A stretch of 49,676 nt of DNA, taken from Actinomyces marseillensis. Its GTDB lineage: Bacteria; Actinomycetota; Actinomycetes; Actinomycetales; Actinomycetaceae. Within the stretch, counting starts at the first letter, position 1. The number at the start of each line of letters is the position of its first letter. Location of the stretch: NCBI RefSeq assembly GCF_900155605.1, contig NZ_LT707420.1:522023-571698 (forward strand). Direction: 5' to 3'. The position numbers and the translations under genes are program-made. Positions 15,352 through 23,944 of the stretch are shown here, one piece after another. Under the pieces are notes generated by a model. The model was not told where the DNA came from, searched no databases, and was given only the letters and a program-made list of their open reading frames with translations.

Positions 15352-17007
15352 ATGACGCGCACGCATAGGCATGCGGGGATCCCGCGATGGATCGCACTCC
15401 CCGCAGCCTGTGCTGTTCTTTTTCTCTTTGTCCCATTCATTGCACTGCTCCTGCGCATTGATTGGGTTCAATTTCCCCACCTATTCACTCAAGCACTGAG
15501 TTCGCAGGCCCTTGCGCTCTCGCTGCGCACCTGTCTTTCCTCGACCCTTGTATGCATCCTTGTTGGACTCCCGCTGGCGCTGGTGTGCGCGCGTGCGCGA
15601 GATACGTGGTGGTCGCGGCTCCTGCGCTCCATGGTCACCTTGCCCATGGTTCTTCCGCCGGTTGTCGCGGGTTTGGCGCTTTTAATCACCTGGGGCCGCC
15701 GTGGGCTGATCGGAGCCTATCTGCAAATCTTCGGCATCAATATTGCCTTCACGACGGTTGCGGTCATCATGGCGCAGACCTTCGTCTCGCTGCCTTTCTT
15801 TGTGTCTTCGCTCGAAGGTGCACTGCGCACGCGAGGTTTCGATGAGGAACGCGTCGCCTCGTCTTTGGGCGCTACCCCCTCACGGACGCTCTGGTTTGTC
15901 ACCCTGCCGCTTACGATTCCCGCGCTGGTGTCTTCGACCGCTTTGGCTTTCTCGCGAGCGCTCGGTGAATTCGGTGCGACGATCACTTTTGCTGGGTCGT
16001 TGGCTGGAGTAACCCGTACGCTTCCCCTAGAGATTTACCTCCAGCGCGAAGAGTCAACTGATATGGCCCTGATGTTGTCAGTGATCTTGGTCTTTGTCGC
16101 ACTTGTCTTAGTTGGCGGCGCTTCGGCTTTCTCGCAGTGGTGGTATTCGCGCCTGATGGGTGGTGCCGCCCTTGACGAGGCAAAAGTTCCCTCAGAGACC
16201 TCGCGCGTGGCCACGCAGCCCGGCCACGGCCTCGGGAATGAGAATGGAGACGCGCAAGACCAGCCTCCACGCCGCCTTGTCCCCGGCGTGCGGATTGCCG
16301 GAAAACTTCCCGAGCGGCATATCGATGTCGACCTCACCTGTCATGGCGGCGCCGTCACGGCGTTTATGGGTCATAACGGTTCGGGAAAGAGCACGCTTTT
16401 GTCGGTGATCTCTGCTTCCCTCGATGCTCCGGAGATGACCTGTACCTGGCAGTGGCCAGATGGCGCTTCGGGTCGCCAGCCAAAGATCGCCACTTTGGAG
16501 CAGAAGCCCGTTCTATTCCCTCACATGAGTGTGCTCGCCAATGTTGCCTTTCCCTTGCGTTGCGCGGGCATTCCCACTGCCGAGGCCGAGGTGCGTGCGC
16601 GCGAAGCCCTGGAGTCTGTGGGTTTGGCAGGATTGGAGCAGCGTCGGCCTGCGCAGGTGTCTGGGGGCCAAGCACAGCGAATCGCGCTCGCGCGAGCGCT
16701 GGTCGTGGACCCGGATGTGCTGCTCTTGGATGAGCCGATGGCGGCGCTTGACGTCGAGGCGGCGCGCGGCTTGCGCGAGTTGATTGCGCAGCGCTTTGCG
16801 GGCAGGACGATCGTTATGGCCACGCACCAGATCGAAGACGCCGCGGCACTGGACGCGCGGATCATCGTATTGAAGAATGGTTGTGTTCTGCGGCAAGGTC
16901 CATGGCGCGAACTTGTCGATCAATCGATGAGCCAGGCACAGGGAAGTGATTCCGCGCTGCTGGCAATGGGGCTGAGTGCATTGGAGAGGGCACTCGGGCA
17001 GGAGTAA
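15352..17007 (+). CDS. modBC: Molybdate ABC permease-ATPase fusion (ModB-ModC)
   Basis: A 551-residue fusion. Residues 1-270 are a ModB permease with about six helices and the EAA loop seen in SSLGATPSRTLWFVTLPLTI. After a polar linker of about 40 residues comes a ModC ATPase (about 315-551) with Walker A GHNGSGKST near residue 340, signature VSGGQAQRIALARAL and Walker B LLLDEPMAALD. In most bacteria ModB and ModC are separate; the single chain fixes their ratio. The C-terminal Mop domain of ordinary ModC is absent, and a separate Mop protein is encoded two genes upstream. The frame opens at 15304, but ATG 15352 lies just past the modA stop and fits the start of the first helix; the ribosome site is weak. 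Confidence 0.92.
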   Translation: MTRTHRHAGIPRWIALPAACAVLFLFVPFIALLLRIDWVQFPHLFTQALSSQALALSLRTCLSSTLVCILVGLPLALVCARARDTWWSRLLRSMVTLPMVLPPVVAGLALLITWGRRGLIGAYLQIFGINIAFTTVAVIMAQTFVSLPFFVSSLEGALRTRGFDEERVASSLGATPSRTLWFVTLPLTIPALVSSTALAFSRALGEFGATITFAGSLAGVTRTLPLEIYLQREESTDMALMLSVILVFVALVLVGGASAFSQWWYSRLMGGAALDEAKVPSETSRVATQPGHGLGNENGDAQDQPPRRLVPGVRIAGKLPERHIDVDLTCHGGAVTAFMGHNGSGKSTLLSVISASLDAPEMTCTWQWPDGASGRQPKIATLEQKPVLFPHMSVLANVAFPLRCAGIPTAEAEVRAREALESVGLAGLEQRRPAQVSGGQAQRIALARALVVDPDVLLLDEPMAALDVEAARGLRELIAQRFAGRTIVMATHQIEDAAALDARIIVLKNGCVLRQGPWRELVDQSMSQAQGSDSALLAMGLSALERALGQE

Positions 17008-17009
17008 AG

Positions 17010-17642
17010 GTGAAACCACTGCTATCGCTTCGCTCAATGAGTCGGCGCGGCACAGTCAACCTGTGGCTATTCATCATCACTGGTATCACCGGGCCACTCT
17101 TCTACCTCATGTCGCCAAAATTGTGGTCTTTTGCGTTGGTGAGCTGGGCACTGGTGTGCGTGACGCCTATCGCTGTTGCGATGTTGTTGATTCCCATCAT
17201 CAAGCGGTGTGCTCAGGGAAGCGTGCGCGATGCGGTGCAATTCCGTCGCCGTTTGTCTCCCATGATGTCAAAGGTGTTGTGTGTCGGGCTGGTTGCCATC
17301 GACTGCGGTCTTGTCGGAATGGGGTCGGTCTTATGCGCCCAGGTCGTAGCAGATGCAGTGTCGGGAAGTCAGGAACTCACCGTGCGTTGCGTGGCGCACA
17401 AAGAAGAGACTTCAACCGTGATGCGCAGGAGAAATTTAAAGACCCGCATATTTACAACGCGTGTCACCTTGGCGAAGGAGTCAGGCGAAGAGATCAATCT
17501 GAAGTTCACTGATGGCACGAATTACACGAATACTCACGCATACAGACAACTTCGTAAGCACTGCATCTACGAGGACAGTTTTACCGTCTCGATGTATCCC
17601 CGGACGCGCGTGGTAACACACGTCAGTGAAGTCCGCGGATAA
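17010..17642 (+). CDS. Membrane protein of unknown function
   Basis: A 210-residue protein starting at GTG 17010, three bases after modBC, with GGAG just upstream. It has three hydrophobic segments (LWLFIITGITGPLFYL, WALVCVTPIAVAMLLIPII and VLCVGLVAIDCGLVGMG), then an extracellular-type domain of about 100 residues with CVAHKEE and a late CIYED, whose cysteines could pair. The closing HCIYEDSFTVSMYPRTRV gives a beta-rich look. The position suggests co-transcription with mod genes, but nothing links it to molybdate. Family not recognised. Confidence 0.62.
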   Translation: MKPLLSLRSMSRRGTVNLWLFIITGITGPLFYLMSPKLWSFALVSWALVCVTPIAVAMLLIPIIKRCAQGSVRDAVQFRRRLSPMMSKVLCVGLVAIDCGLVGMGSVLCAQVVADAVSGSQELTVRCVAHKEETSTVMRRRNLKTRIFTTRVTLAKESGEEINLKFTDGTNYTNTHAYRQLRKHCIYEDSFTVSMYPRTRVVTHVSEVRG

Positions 17643-17665
17643 GAGCTCACTGACCTCACTGTCTA

Positions 17666-18028
17666 TTACGGATTAAAAAGAAGTCCGTAGACGACGAGAT
17701 AGACCGGGAAGAGCAGAATCATGACGGAAATCGTGCAGAGCAGAAATGAACGGCTCTGAGCGCCCAGAGCGGTTAAGAAAACCCCCAAGGTTACTGAAAT
17801 GGGGAGGAATAGGTTCTCACGACTGGTCAGCCCCGCGTGCAGAAGCATGATGGCCACCGGGAGGAGAAGAAGGTGAAGCATCGTTGAGGGCGTGTGCTTG
17901 GTAGAAAATCCCCAGGTCCACTGAGCTGCCCCGAGTACGTCGGCGGCGGGGTCGAGGCGGCGAGTAGGAATGCTGTCCTCGGTCTGCTTTTCGGGGGTCG
18001 CCTGCGGTGCTACCTGGTCGTTCGTCAT
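17666..18028 (-). CDS. Small membrane protein of unknown function
   Basis: A 120-residue product from ATG 18028, which has GAGGAG eight bases upstream; the frame is open to 18079 without a better start. The first 55 residues are polar and acidic, followed by three hydrophobic helices (MLHLLLLPVAIMLLHAG, LFLPISVTLGVFLTALG, LCTISVMILLFPVYLVVYG). It is convergent with the preceding membrane protein gene, 23 bases apart. I recognise no family. Confidence 0.6.
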   Translation of the reverse strand: MTNDQVAPQATPEKQTEDSIPTRRLDPAADVLGAAQWTWGFSTKHTPSTMLHLLLLPVAIMLLHAGLTSRENLFLPISVTLGVFLTALGAQSRSFLLCTISVMILLFPVYLVVYGLLFNP

Positions 18029-18497
18029 TGCTCGCGCTCCTCTAGATTTGCTGTCTTGTGAGTAGATTGTGCTGGGCACAGTATAACGAAAGAAAGTTTG
18101 AATATTTAGTGGCTTTTATGGAAGCGAGCTGCATGGATAGGAAAACACTGTGGGGGCCGGTGAAACCGACCCCCACGGTGCATCCCATCAACACAATATG
18201 CGTAAAAAACAGCGTCCCTCAACAGGTAAAAGGAGACGGGGCCTTGCGACCCCCGATGTCTGATATTGCAAATGTACGAGGCGAATCTGTGGGAGCTTTG
18301 GGGTCAAGCTATGAATAAGCTATGAATGAGTATGGCGAAGGAAATGACGCGCAATGCCAATTGATACGACGACGGTTAATATGAAGACATCACATCTTCT
18401 CGGCATTCCTATCGTTGTCGCAGCGGGGCTCCGTGCTCAAGACACCGCCAGGTAGGCATGGACTACACACAGTAATCAGCCAGGGGTTCAGTACTAT
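18029..18497. other. Noncoding stretch with an orphan hairpin and a tandem repeat
   Basis: No convincing gene is present. GTGGGGGCCGGT (18150-18161) pairs with ACCGACCCCCAC (18165-18176) around GAA with one mismatch; it looks like the GC-rich terminators elsewhere, but no gene ends here. AAGCTATGAAT occurs twice in tandem (18306-18327). A 24-codon frame from ATG 18381 (MKTSHLLGIPIVVAAGLRAQ...) ends at 18455 and has no ribosome site. The stretch also has to hold promoters for the membrane protein gene (minus) and the exporter genes (plus), which I cannot place with confidence. Confidence 0.5.
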
Positions 18498-20246
18498 ATG
18501 TCAATTATTCGTACCTTATTGAGGAGCCTTCGCGAGTATCGTCGTGCATCACTCCTGACGCCATTTTTTGTTACGGGAGAAGTCATTCTTGAGTGCTTCC
18601 TCCCCCTGGTCATGGCCTCCTTGGTTGATCACCTTCAAGGCGGCGCGCTCACCCCGGTCGTGCGCCTGGGCGTCTTCATGTTGGTTATGGCGATGTTCTC
18701 GCTCCTTTTCGGAATCCTCGCCGCCCGTTTCGGAGCAACCGCAGCAGCTGGTCTGGCAAAGCACCTGCGTCAAGACCTCTTCTTTAAGGTTCAGGATTTC
18801 TCTTTCGGGGATGTCGATCGTTTTTCGACGTCCTCCCTGGTTACCCGCATGACAACGGACGTGACAAACGTCCAAAACGCCTACGGCATGATTATCCGTG
18901 TTGCCGTCCGTGTCCCGTTGATGGTCGTCTTCTCGATCGTCATGACGCTTCGCATCAACTGGCACATGTCCCTGATTTTCCTCATCATGTTGCCTTTCCT
19001 GGCGGCAATCATGTTCGGGATCATCATCTTCATCTTCCCGGTCTTCCGCCGGATCTTTAAGAAGTACGACGCTTTGAACAACTCGGTGCAAGAGAATATT
19101 GCAGGTATTCGCGTCGTTAAGTCTTTCGTCAATGAAGAATACGAAAAGACGCGTTTTGCACGTCGTTCAGAGGAAGTGCGAGCAGACTTCACCTTCGCGG
19201 AGAAGGTTCTGGCACTCAATACTCCCGTCATGATGTTCTTCATCTTCGCAGCCATCATGCTGGTGGATTTCATCGGCGCACAAATGATTGTTGCCTCTGG
19301 CGGTACGGAGTTGACCACAGGTCAGCTCTCGGCCCTAATCACCTACGGCATCCAAATCCTGACGGCCATGATGATGCTCGCCTTCATCTTCGTCATGATC
19401 ACGATCGCTGGAGAATCCGCGAATCGTATCGCGGAAGTTCTTCGTTACGAATCGCCGCTGACCTCTCCCGAATACGGTATCCGCGAGGTCCCGACCGGGG
19501 ATATCACCTTCGAAAACGTCACCTTTAAGTACAGGGAAGACTCAGAGCGCCCAGCACTGTCGGATATCTCCCTGACTATTCCCGCCGGTTCAACACTGGG
19601 TATTGTGGGCGGAACAGGTTCTGCAAAGACCTCACTCATTCAGCTGATCCCTCGCCTCTATGACGTCACCGAAGGAAAGGTCACGGTCGGCGGCATCGAC
19701 GTTCGCGACTACCGCCTCGAACCCCTGCGAGATGCAGTTTCCGTCGTCCTCCAAAAGAACATCCTCTTCTCGGGAACGATCAAAGAAAACCTGCGTTGGG
19801 GCAACCCGGACGCGAGCGATGCGGAGCTGATCCGTGCGTGCGAGCTTTCGCAGGCTGATGAGTTTATTCGTCAATTCCCCGATGGCTACGACACCATGGT
19901 CGAACGAGGCGGCGCCAACCTCTCTGGTGGCCAAAAGCAGCGCCTGTGCATTGCTCGTGCGCTCCTCAAGAAGCCCATGATCCTCATTTTGGATGATTCC
20001 ACCAGCGCGGTGGATACCAAGACCGATGCGTTGATTCGACAGGCATTCGAGACCGAAATCCCCGATACGACAACGATCATTATTGCCCAGCGCATTTCTT
20101 CAGTTCAGCACGCCGACCAGATCATTGTTTTGGATGACGGGCGCATTAAGGAACACGGCACGCACCAAGAGCTTCTGGACTTGGGCGGCGAATACCGCGA
20201 ACTGTACGACACACAAAACAGCCCGAGCGAAAGCGAGGTGGCCTGA
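18498..20246 (+). CDS. ABC exporter half-transporter, degenerate ATP site
   Basis: A 582-residue permease-ATPase fusion with six helices in residues 15-310 and an ATPase domain from about 340. Walker A is GGTGSAKTS near residue 370, where alanine replaces the usual glycine before lysine. The signature LSGGQKQRLCIARALL is near 475. Walker B is ILILDDSTSAVD with aspartate in place of the catalytic glutamate. That loss marks the non-hydrolysing site of heterodimeric exporters such as TM287/288. It is paired with the next gene, one base away. Substrate unknown; such pairs export drugs, peptides or lipids. Confidence 0.92.
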   Translation: MSIIRTLLRSLREYRRASLLTPFFVTGEVILECFLPLVMASLVDHLQGGALTPVVRLGVFMLVMAMFSLLFGILAARFGATAAAGLAKHLRQDLFFKVQDFSFGDVDRFSTSSLVTRMTTDVTNVQNAYGMIIRVAVRVPLMVVFSIVMTLRINWHMSLIFLIMLPFLAAIMFGIIIFIFPVFRRIFKKYDALNNSVQENIAGIRVVKSFVNEEYEKTRFARRSEEVRADFTFAEKVLALNTPVMMFFIFAAIMLVDFIGAQMIVASGGTELTTGQLSALITYGIQILTAMMMLAFIFVMITIAGESANRIAEVLRYESPLTSPEYGIREVPTGDITFENVTFKYREDSERPALSDISLTIPAGSTLGIVGGTGSAKTSLIQLIPRLYDVTEGKVTVGGIDVRDYRLEPLRDAVSVVLQKNILFSGTIKENLRWGNPDASDAELIRACELSQADEFIRQFPDGYDTMVERGGANLSGGQKQRLCIARALLKKPMILILDDSTSAVDTKTDALIRQAFETEIPDTTTIIIAQRISSVQHADQIIVLDDGRIKEHGTHQELLDLGGEYRELYDTQNSPSESEVA

Positions 20247-20247
20247 G

Positions 20248-22200
20248 ATGACGACGCAGCAAACAGAGCAAAAAGAACAGACACTGCAAGCGGAAGAAAA
20301 GGATCCGCACAAGCTTGAAGGCGTCCCCAAGCCGCTTGGTCGGCTCCTCAAGTACCTGTGGGCGAGTTACAAGGGCCTTCTCCTTGTGGTCTTCGTGTGC
20401 ATCATTGTTTCGGGAATCGCATCGGCTGTTGGTGCGATCTTCCTCCAGCAAATCGTTGACCGCGTAATTCTCCCGGGCATGGAACACGGCCTTCCTGCAG
20501 TCATGCCAACCTTGATCCGCATCGTTACCGTGATGGGGATTGTTTTCGGATCGGGAATCGTGTGTTCCTTCATCTACACGCGACTGATGGCCATCATCAC
20601 CCAGGGCACTTTGAAGAAGATGCGCGACGACATGTTCGATCGCATGGAGTCTTTGCCCCTGAAGTTCTTCGATACCCACCCGCACGGCGCGGTGATGTCG
20701 ACCTACACCAATGACACGGACGCATTGCGTCAGTTGATCGGTCAGTCGATCCCGACCTTGATCTCCTCGATCTTGACCATCCTTGCGCTGCTCGCAACTA
20801 TGCTGAGCTACTCGGTGTGGCTGACACTTGTGGTCCTTTTGATGTCGGGAACAATGTTCGGCGTAACTAAGAAGATGGGCGGCGGCTCAGCGAAATTTAT
20901 GGTTGCCCAGCAGCGCTCACTGGCCGACGAGGAAGGCTATATCGAAGAAATGATGGATGGCCAGAAGGTCATCAAGGTCTTCAACCACGAAGACGCCGTC
21001 AAGAAAGAGTTCCTCACATACAACCACCAGCTCTTCAACGATTCGGAGCGCGCTAACCAATTCGGCAATATGCTCATGCCGGCGCTGGGAAACATTGGAA
21101 ATATCCTCTACGTCCTTGTCGCACTCATCGGTGGCATCATGATCGAGCTTCACGCGCCGAACCTTGGTTTTGCGGGTATGGGCACAATCACCGTCGGTAT
21201 TGTCGTCTCCTTCCTGGGCATGGTGCGTAACTTTACGCAGACGCTGGGGCAGGCCTCGATGCAGGTCCCGATGATCGCCCTGGGTCTTGCGGGTGCTTCC
21301 CGAGTCTTTGCCTTGATGGAGCAAGAGAGTGAAGAAGACGAGGGCTACGTGACCCTGGTCCGCGCGCGGGTCGATGAAAGTGGCGATGTCCATCCCACTG
21401 AAGAACGCACGGGAGTGTGGGCATGGCGCCACCCCCACAGCGATGGAACGATTACCTACACTCGTCTGCGCGGCGAGTTGGTCATGGAAAATGTCGACTT
21501 CTCCTACGACGGGAAGAAGATGGTTTTGCACGACATCTCGCTGTGGGCAACACCCGGTCAGAAGATCGCCTTCGTTGGCGCGACGGGTGCAGGTAAGACA
21601 ACCATCACCAACCTGATCAACCGTTTCTACGATATTGACGATGGCAAGATCCGCTTTGATGGTATCAATATCAGGAAGATTCATAAGCCTGATTTGCGTC
21701 GCTCGCTGGGCGTCGTGCTTCAGGATGTGAAGCTCTTTACCGGTACCGTCATGGATAACATCCGCTTTGGGCGACTGGACGCGACCGATGAGGAATGTAT
21801 CGCAGCCGCAAAGCTCGCGAATGCTCATTCCTTCATTGAGCGTCTTCCCGATGGCTACCAGACCGAGCTCAGCGGCAATGGGTCAAACCTCTCGCAGGGG
21901 CAGGCACAGTTGCTGTCTATTGCGCGTGCAGCTGTTGCCGATCCGCCGGCGATGATTCTGGACGAGGCGACCTCCTCGATCGATACGCGTACTGAGTCAT
22001 TGGTCCAGAACGGCATGGATAACCTCATGGAGGGGCGTACGGTCTTCGTCATTGCACACCGTCTGTCAACGGTCCGCAATTCCGATGCCATTATGGTGCT
22101 GGATCACGGCCGTATTATTGAACGTGGAAGCCACGACGAACTGATTGCTCAAAAGGGCGTGTACTACCAGCTGTACACGGGTGCTTTTGAGCTCGAGTGA
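20248..22200 (+). CDS. ABC exporter half-transporter, catalytic partner
   Basis: A 650-residue permease-ATPase partner of the preceding gene. A charged N-terminal tail of about 25 residues precedes six helices. The ATPase domain has Walker A GATGAGKTT near 443, signature LSQGQAQLLSIARA near 547 and Walker B MILDEATSSID with the catalytic glutamate. An acidic insertion of about 55 residues (around 358-412) lies between the membrane and ATPase domains, longer than in ordinary exporters. The ATG at 20248 follows the stop of the first half by one base; a longer frame to 20083 overlaps that gene and is not used. Confidence 0.93.
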   Translation: MTTQQTEQKEQTLQAEEKDPHKLEGVPKPLGRLLKYLWASYKGLLLVVFVCIIVSGIASAVGAIFLQQIVDRVILPGMEHGLPAVMPTLIRIVTVMGIVFGSGIVCSFIYTRLMAIITQGTLKKMRDDMFDRMESLPLKFFDTHPHGAVMSTYTNDTDALRQLIGQSIPTLISSILTILALLATMLSYSVWLTLVVLLMSGTMFGVTKKMGGGSAKFMVAQQRSLADEEGYIEEMMDGQKVIKVFNHEDAVKKEFLTYNHQLFNDSERANQFGNMLMPALGNIGNILYVLVALIGGIMIELHAPNLGFAGMGTITVGIVVSFLGMVRNFTQTLGQASMQVPMIALGLAGASRVFALMEQESEEDEGYVTLVRARVDESGDVHPTEERTGVWAWRHPHSDGTITYTRLRGELVMENVDFSYDGKKMVLHDISLWATPGQKIAFVGATGAGKTTITNLINRFYDIDDGKIRFDGINIRKIHKPDLRRSLGVVLQDVKLFTGTVMDNIRFGRLDATDEECIAAAKLANAHSFIERLPDGYQTELSGNGSNLSQGQAQLLSIARAAVADPPAMILDEATSSIDTRTESLVQNGMDNLMEGRTVFVIAHRLSTVRNSDAIMVLDHGRIIERGSHDELIAQKGVYYQLYTGAFELE

Positions 22201-22225
22201 AACTCCAATGTGCGTGGGGGAATGT

Positions 22226-23095
22226 ATGCAGATACGTGGAGAAGTTCATTGCGCGCCTTTTGGGGGAGGTCTTCCCGAGGGTTTGCGTTGCCTGGGGATT
22301 CCCAGTGCCGCTGGCGTCTTGACTGCGGTAGTGACTGACGAGGCCGTGGCTGGGTCGACCCCTGCGCTCCTCGTGCCAGGTTTTACGGGTTCAAAAGAAG
22401 ACTTCACTCCCTTTATGCCCTATTTGGCGCAGCGCGGTCGCGCGGCGCTTGCATATTCGCAACGAGGACAGGCTGATTCCGCGGCCCCTGAGGGCGTGGA
22501 AAATTACCGTTTGAGTGACTTTGTGGGCGACCTGATTGAAGTTGCTCGATCAATGGGCGCTCAAGAGAGGCCCGTGCACCTCTTGGGGCACTCCTTCGGG
22601 GGCGTCATTGCGCGGCAGGCTGCGGTGAAAGCCCCTGAGCTTTTCCGTTCACTGACCCTGTTTTCTACCGGTCCTAGGCCCCCCGAAGGAATGCGGTGGA
22701 CTCCCTTGCGTCAGCGTTTGCTGTCCTCGACGACGGGGAAGAGGCTTTCGGCTTGGTACATTTCGCAGTTCTTGAGTGAGGATCCTCGGGAAGAGCTCAT
22801 TGCGCATCGATCGATGGTGACAAGTGAGGATTCGCTGATGGGAGCGGCCATTATTCTGGCCCGTTATCCGGATGTTTCTGTGCCCCTGCGCCAGAGCGGA
22901 CTTCCCGTACTGATTGCTCACGGGGTAGGGGACAGCGTCTGGCCAGAGCGAATGCATCGTCAAGAAGCGCTGGTTCTTGGAGCACGCTATGAGACTATTC
23001 CCGATGCGAAGCACAGTGCTCAATTGGAAAATCCAGCTGTTTTGGCGGATGTCGTGACGCGCTTCTGGGAAGACGTCGAATCACCCGCGGACTAA
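22226..23095 (+). CDS. Alpha/beta hydrolase
   Basis: A 289-residue hydrolase. The nucleophile elbow is GHSFGG (in VHLLGHSFGGVIARQA), the oxyanion region is LLVPGFTGSKEDF, and the late acid and histidine lie in HGVGDSVWP and PDAKHSAQLE. No signal peptide is seen, so it acts in the cytoplasm. The substrate is unknown; esterase or lipase-like activity is typical. It is 25 bases after the exporter pair and may be co-transcribed. ATG 22226 follows GGGGGAATGT; an ATG at 22208 is possible. Confidence 0.85.
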   Translation: MQIRGEVHCAPFGGGLPEGLRCLGIPSAAGVLTAVVTDEAVAGSTPALLVPGFTGSKEDFTPFMPYLAQRGRAALAYSQRGQADSAAPEGVENYRLSDFVGDLIEVARSMGAQERPVHLLGHSFGGVIARQAAVKAPELFRSLTLFSTGPRPPEGMRWTPLRQRLLSSTTGKRLSAWYISQFLSEDPREELIAHRSMVTSEDSLMGAAIILARYPDVSVPLRQSGLPVLIAHGVGDSVWPERMHRQEALVLGARYETIPDAKHSAQLENPAVLADVVTRFWEDVESPAD

Positions 23096-23100
23096 ATGCC

Positions 23101-23145
23101 GTGTGTCCCTTGGCAGCTTCCGTGGGAAGCCGCCAAGGGACACAC
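23101..23145. terminator. Long hairpin between convergent genes
   Basis: Twenty-one-base arms (23101-23121 and 23125-23145) pair with one mismatch around a GTG loop. The core is CCCTTGGCAGCTTCC. It sits between the hydrolase gene and the convergent amino-acid transporter operon and probably ends both. Confidence 0.82.
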
Positions 23146-23161
23146 AACTATTCGCTTATTC

Positions 23162-23944
23162 TCAGTGGAACACTCGAGCAAGGAACTCTTGAGTCTGAGG
23201 CATCTTCGGGTTTCCGATGACTTCTTCAGGCGGTCCCTGTTCGACGATCTTTCCACGCTCCAAGAAGACGACGCGATCGGCGACCTGACGGGCAAAGCCA
23301 ATCTCATGTGTAGCCATGAGGATCGTTGAACCGCTGTCCTTGACCTCGCGAACCAGGTCGAGCACTTCGCCGACCAGCATGGGGTCCAGTGCCGAGGTGA
23401 TCTCGTCGAGAAGCAAAAGCTCAGGGTTCGTGGCGAGCGCGCGAACAATTGCCACGCGCTGCTGCTGACCGCCCGAAAGGCGATCGGGGAACTCGCGGGC
23501 CTTTGCGGCAAGACCGATTCGCTCGAGCAGGCTCATTCCGCGCTCTGCTGCCTCTTCGGGGCTCCATCCGTGAACCTTGCGTGCTGCAAGGGTGACGTTG
23601 TCGATGACCGACATGTGAGGGAAGAGGTTGTAGTGCTGGAAGACGACACCGATCTGCGCGCGAATCTTGTCCGCGTTGATACTCGGATCGGTGATGTCTT
23701 GGCCCGAGAGGAAGATTTGCCCATCATCAACGCGTTCCAAGAGGTTGGCGCAGCGAAGGAGGGTGGACTTACCGGAACCGGATGCACCCAAGAGGACCAC
23801 GACCTCGTGACGGCGGACGTCAAGGTCAAGGCCGCGCAACACGATATTGGATCCGAAGCGCTTGACGACGCCTTGGATGCTCAGAACGGTTTCATCGCAG
23901 GTCGCTTGCTCGTTGGCCTCGTTCGTGACTGTTGTCTGGCTCAT
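23162..23944 (-). CDS. Polar amino-acid ABC transporter ATPase
   Basis: A 260-residue GlnQ/HisP-type ATPase with Walker A GASGSGKST, the Q loop VFQHYNLFPHMSV typical of polar amino-acid systems, signature RLSGGQQQRVAIVRAL and Walker B LLLDEITSALDP. About 20 polar residues precede the conserved start (VLSIQGVVKRFG). Its ATG overlaps the permease stop (TGATG). It is the last gene of the binding protein-permease-ATPase operon. The substrate is likely glutamate, glutamine or a related polar amino acid. Confidence 0.93.
   Translation of the reverse strand: MSQTTVTNEANEQATCDETVLSIQGVVKRFGSNIVLRGLDLDVRRHEVVVLLGASGSGKSTLLRCANLLERVDDGQIFLSGQDITDPSINADKIRAQIGVVFQHYNLFPHMSVIDNVTLAARKVHGWSPEEAAERGMSLLERIGLAAKAREFPDRLSGGQQQRVAIVRALATNPELLLLDEITSALDPMLVGEVLDLVREVKDSGSTILMATHEIGFARQVADRVVFLERGKIVEQGPPEEVIGNPKMPQTQEFLARVFH

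Noticed and set aside
18058-18318. 86-codon plus-strand frame before the exporter genes
   Set aside because: It contains the hairpin, has no ribosome site and no recognisable protein pattern.
20917-21828. 303-codon minus-strand frame
   Set aside because: It is antisense to the second exporter half, which has intact ABC motifs.
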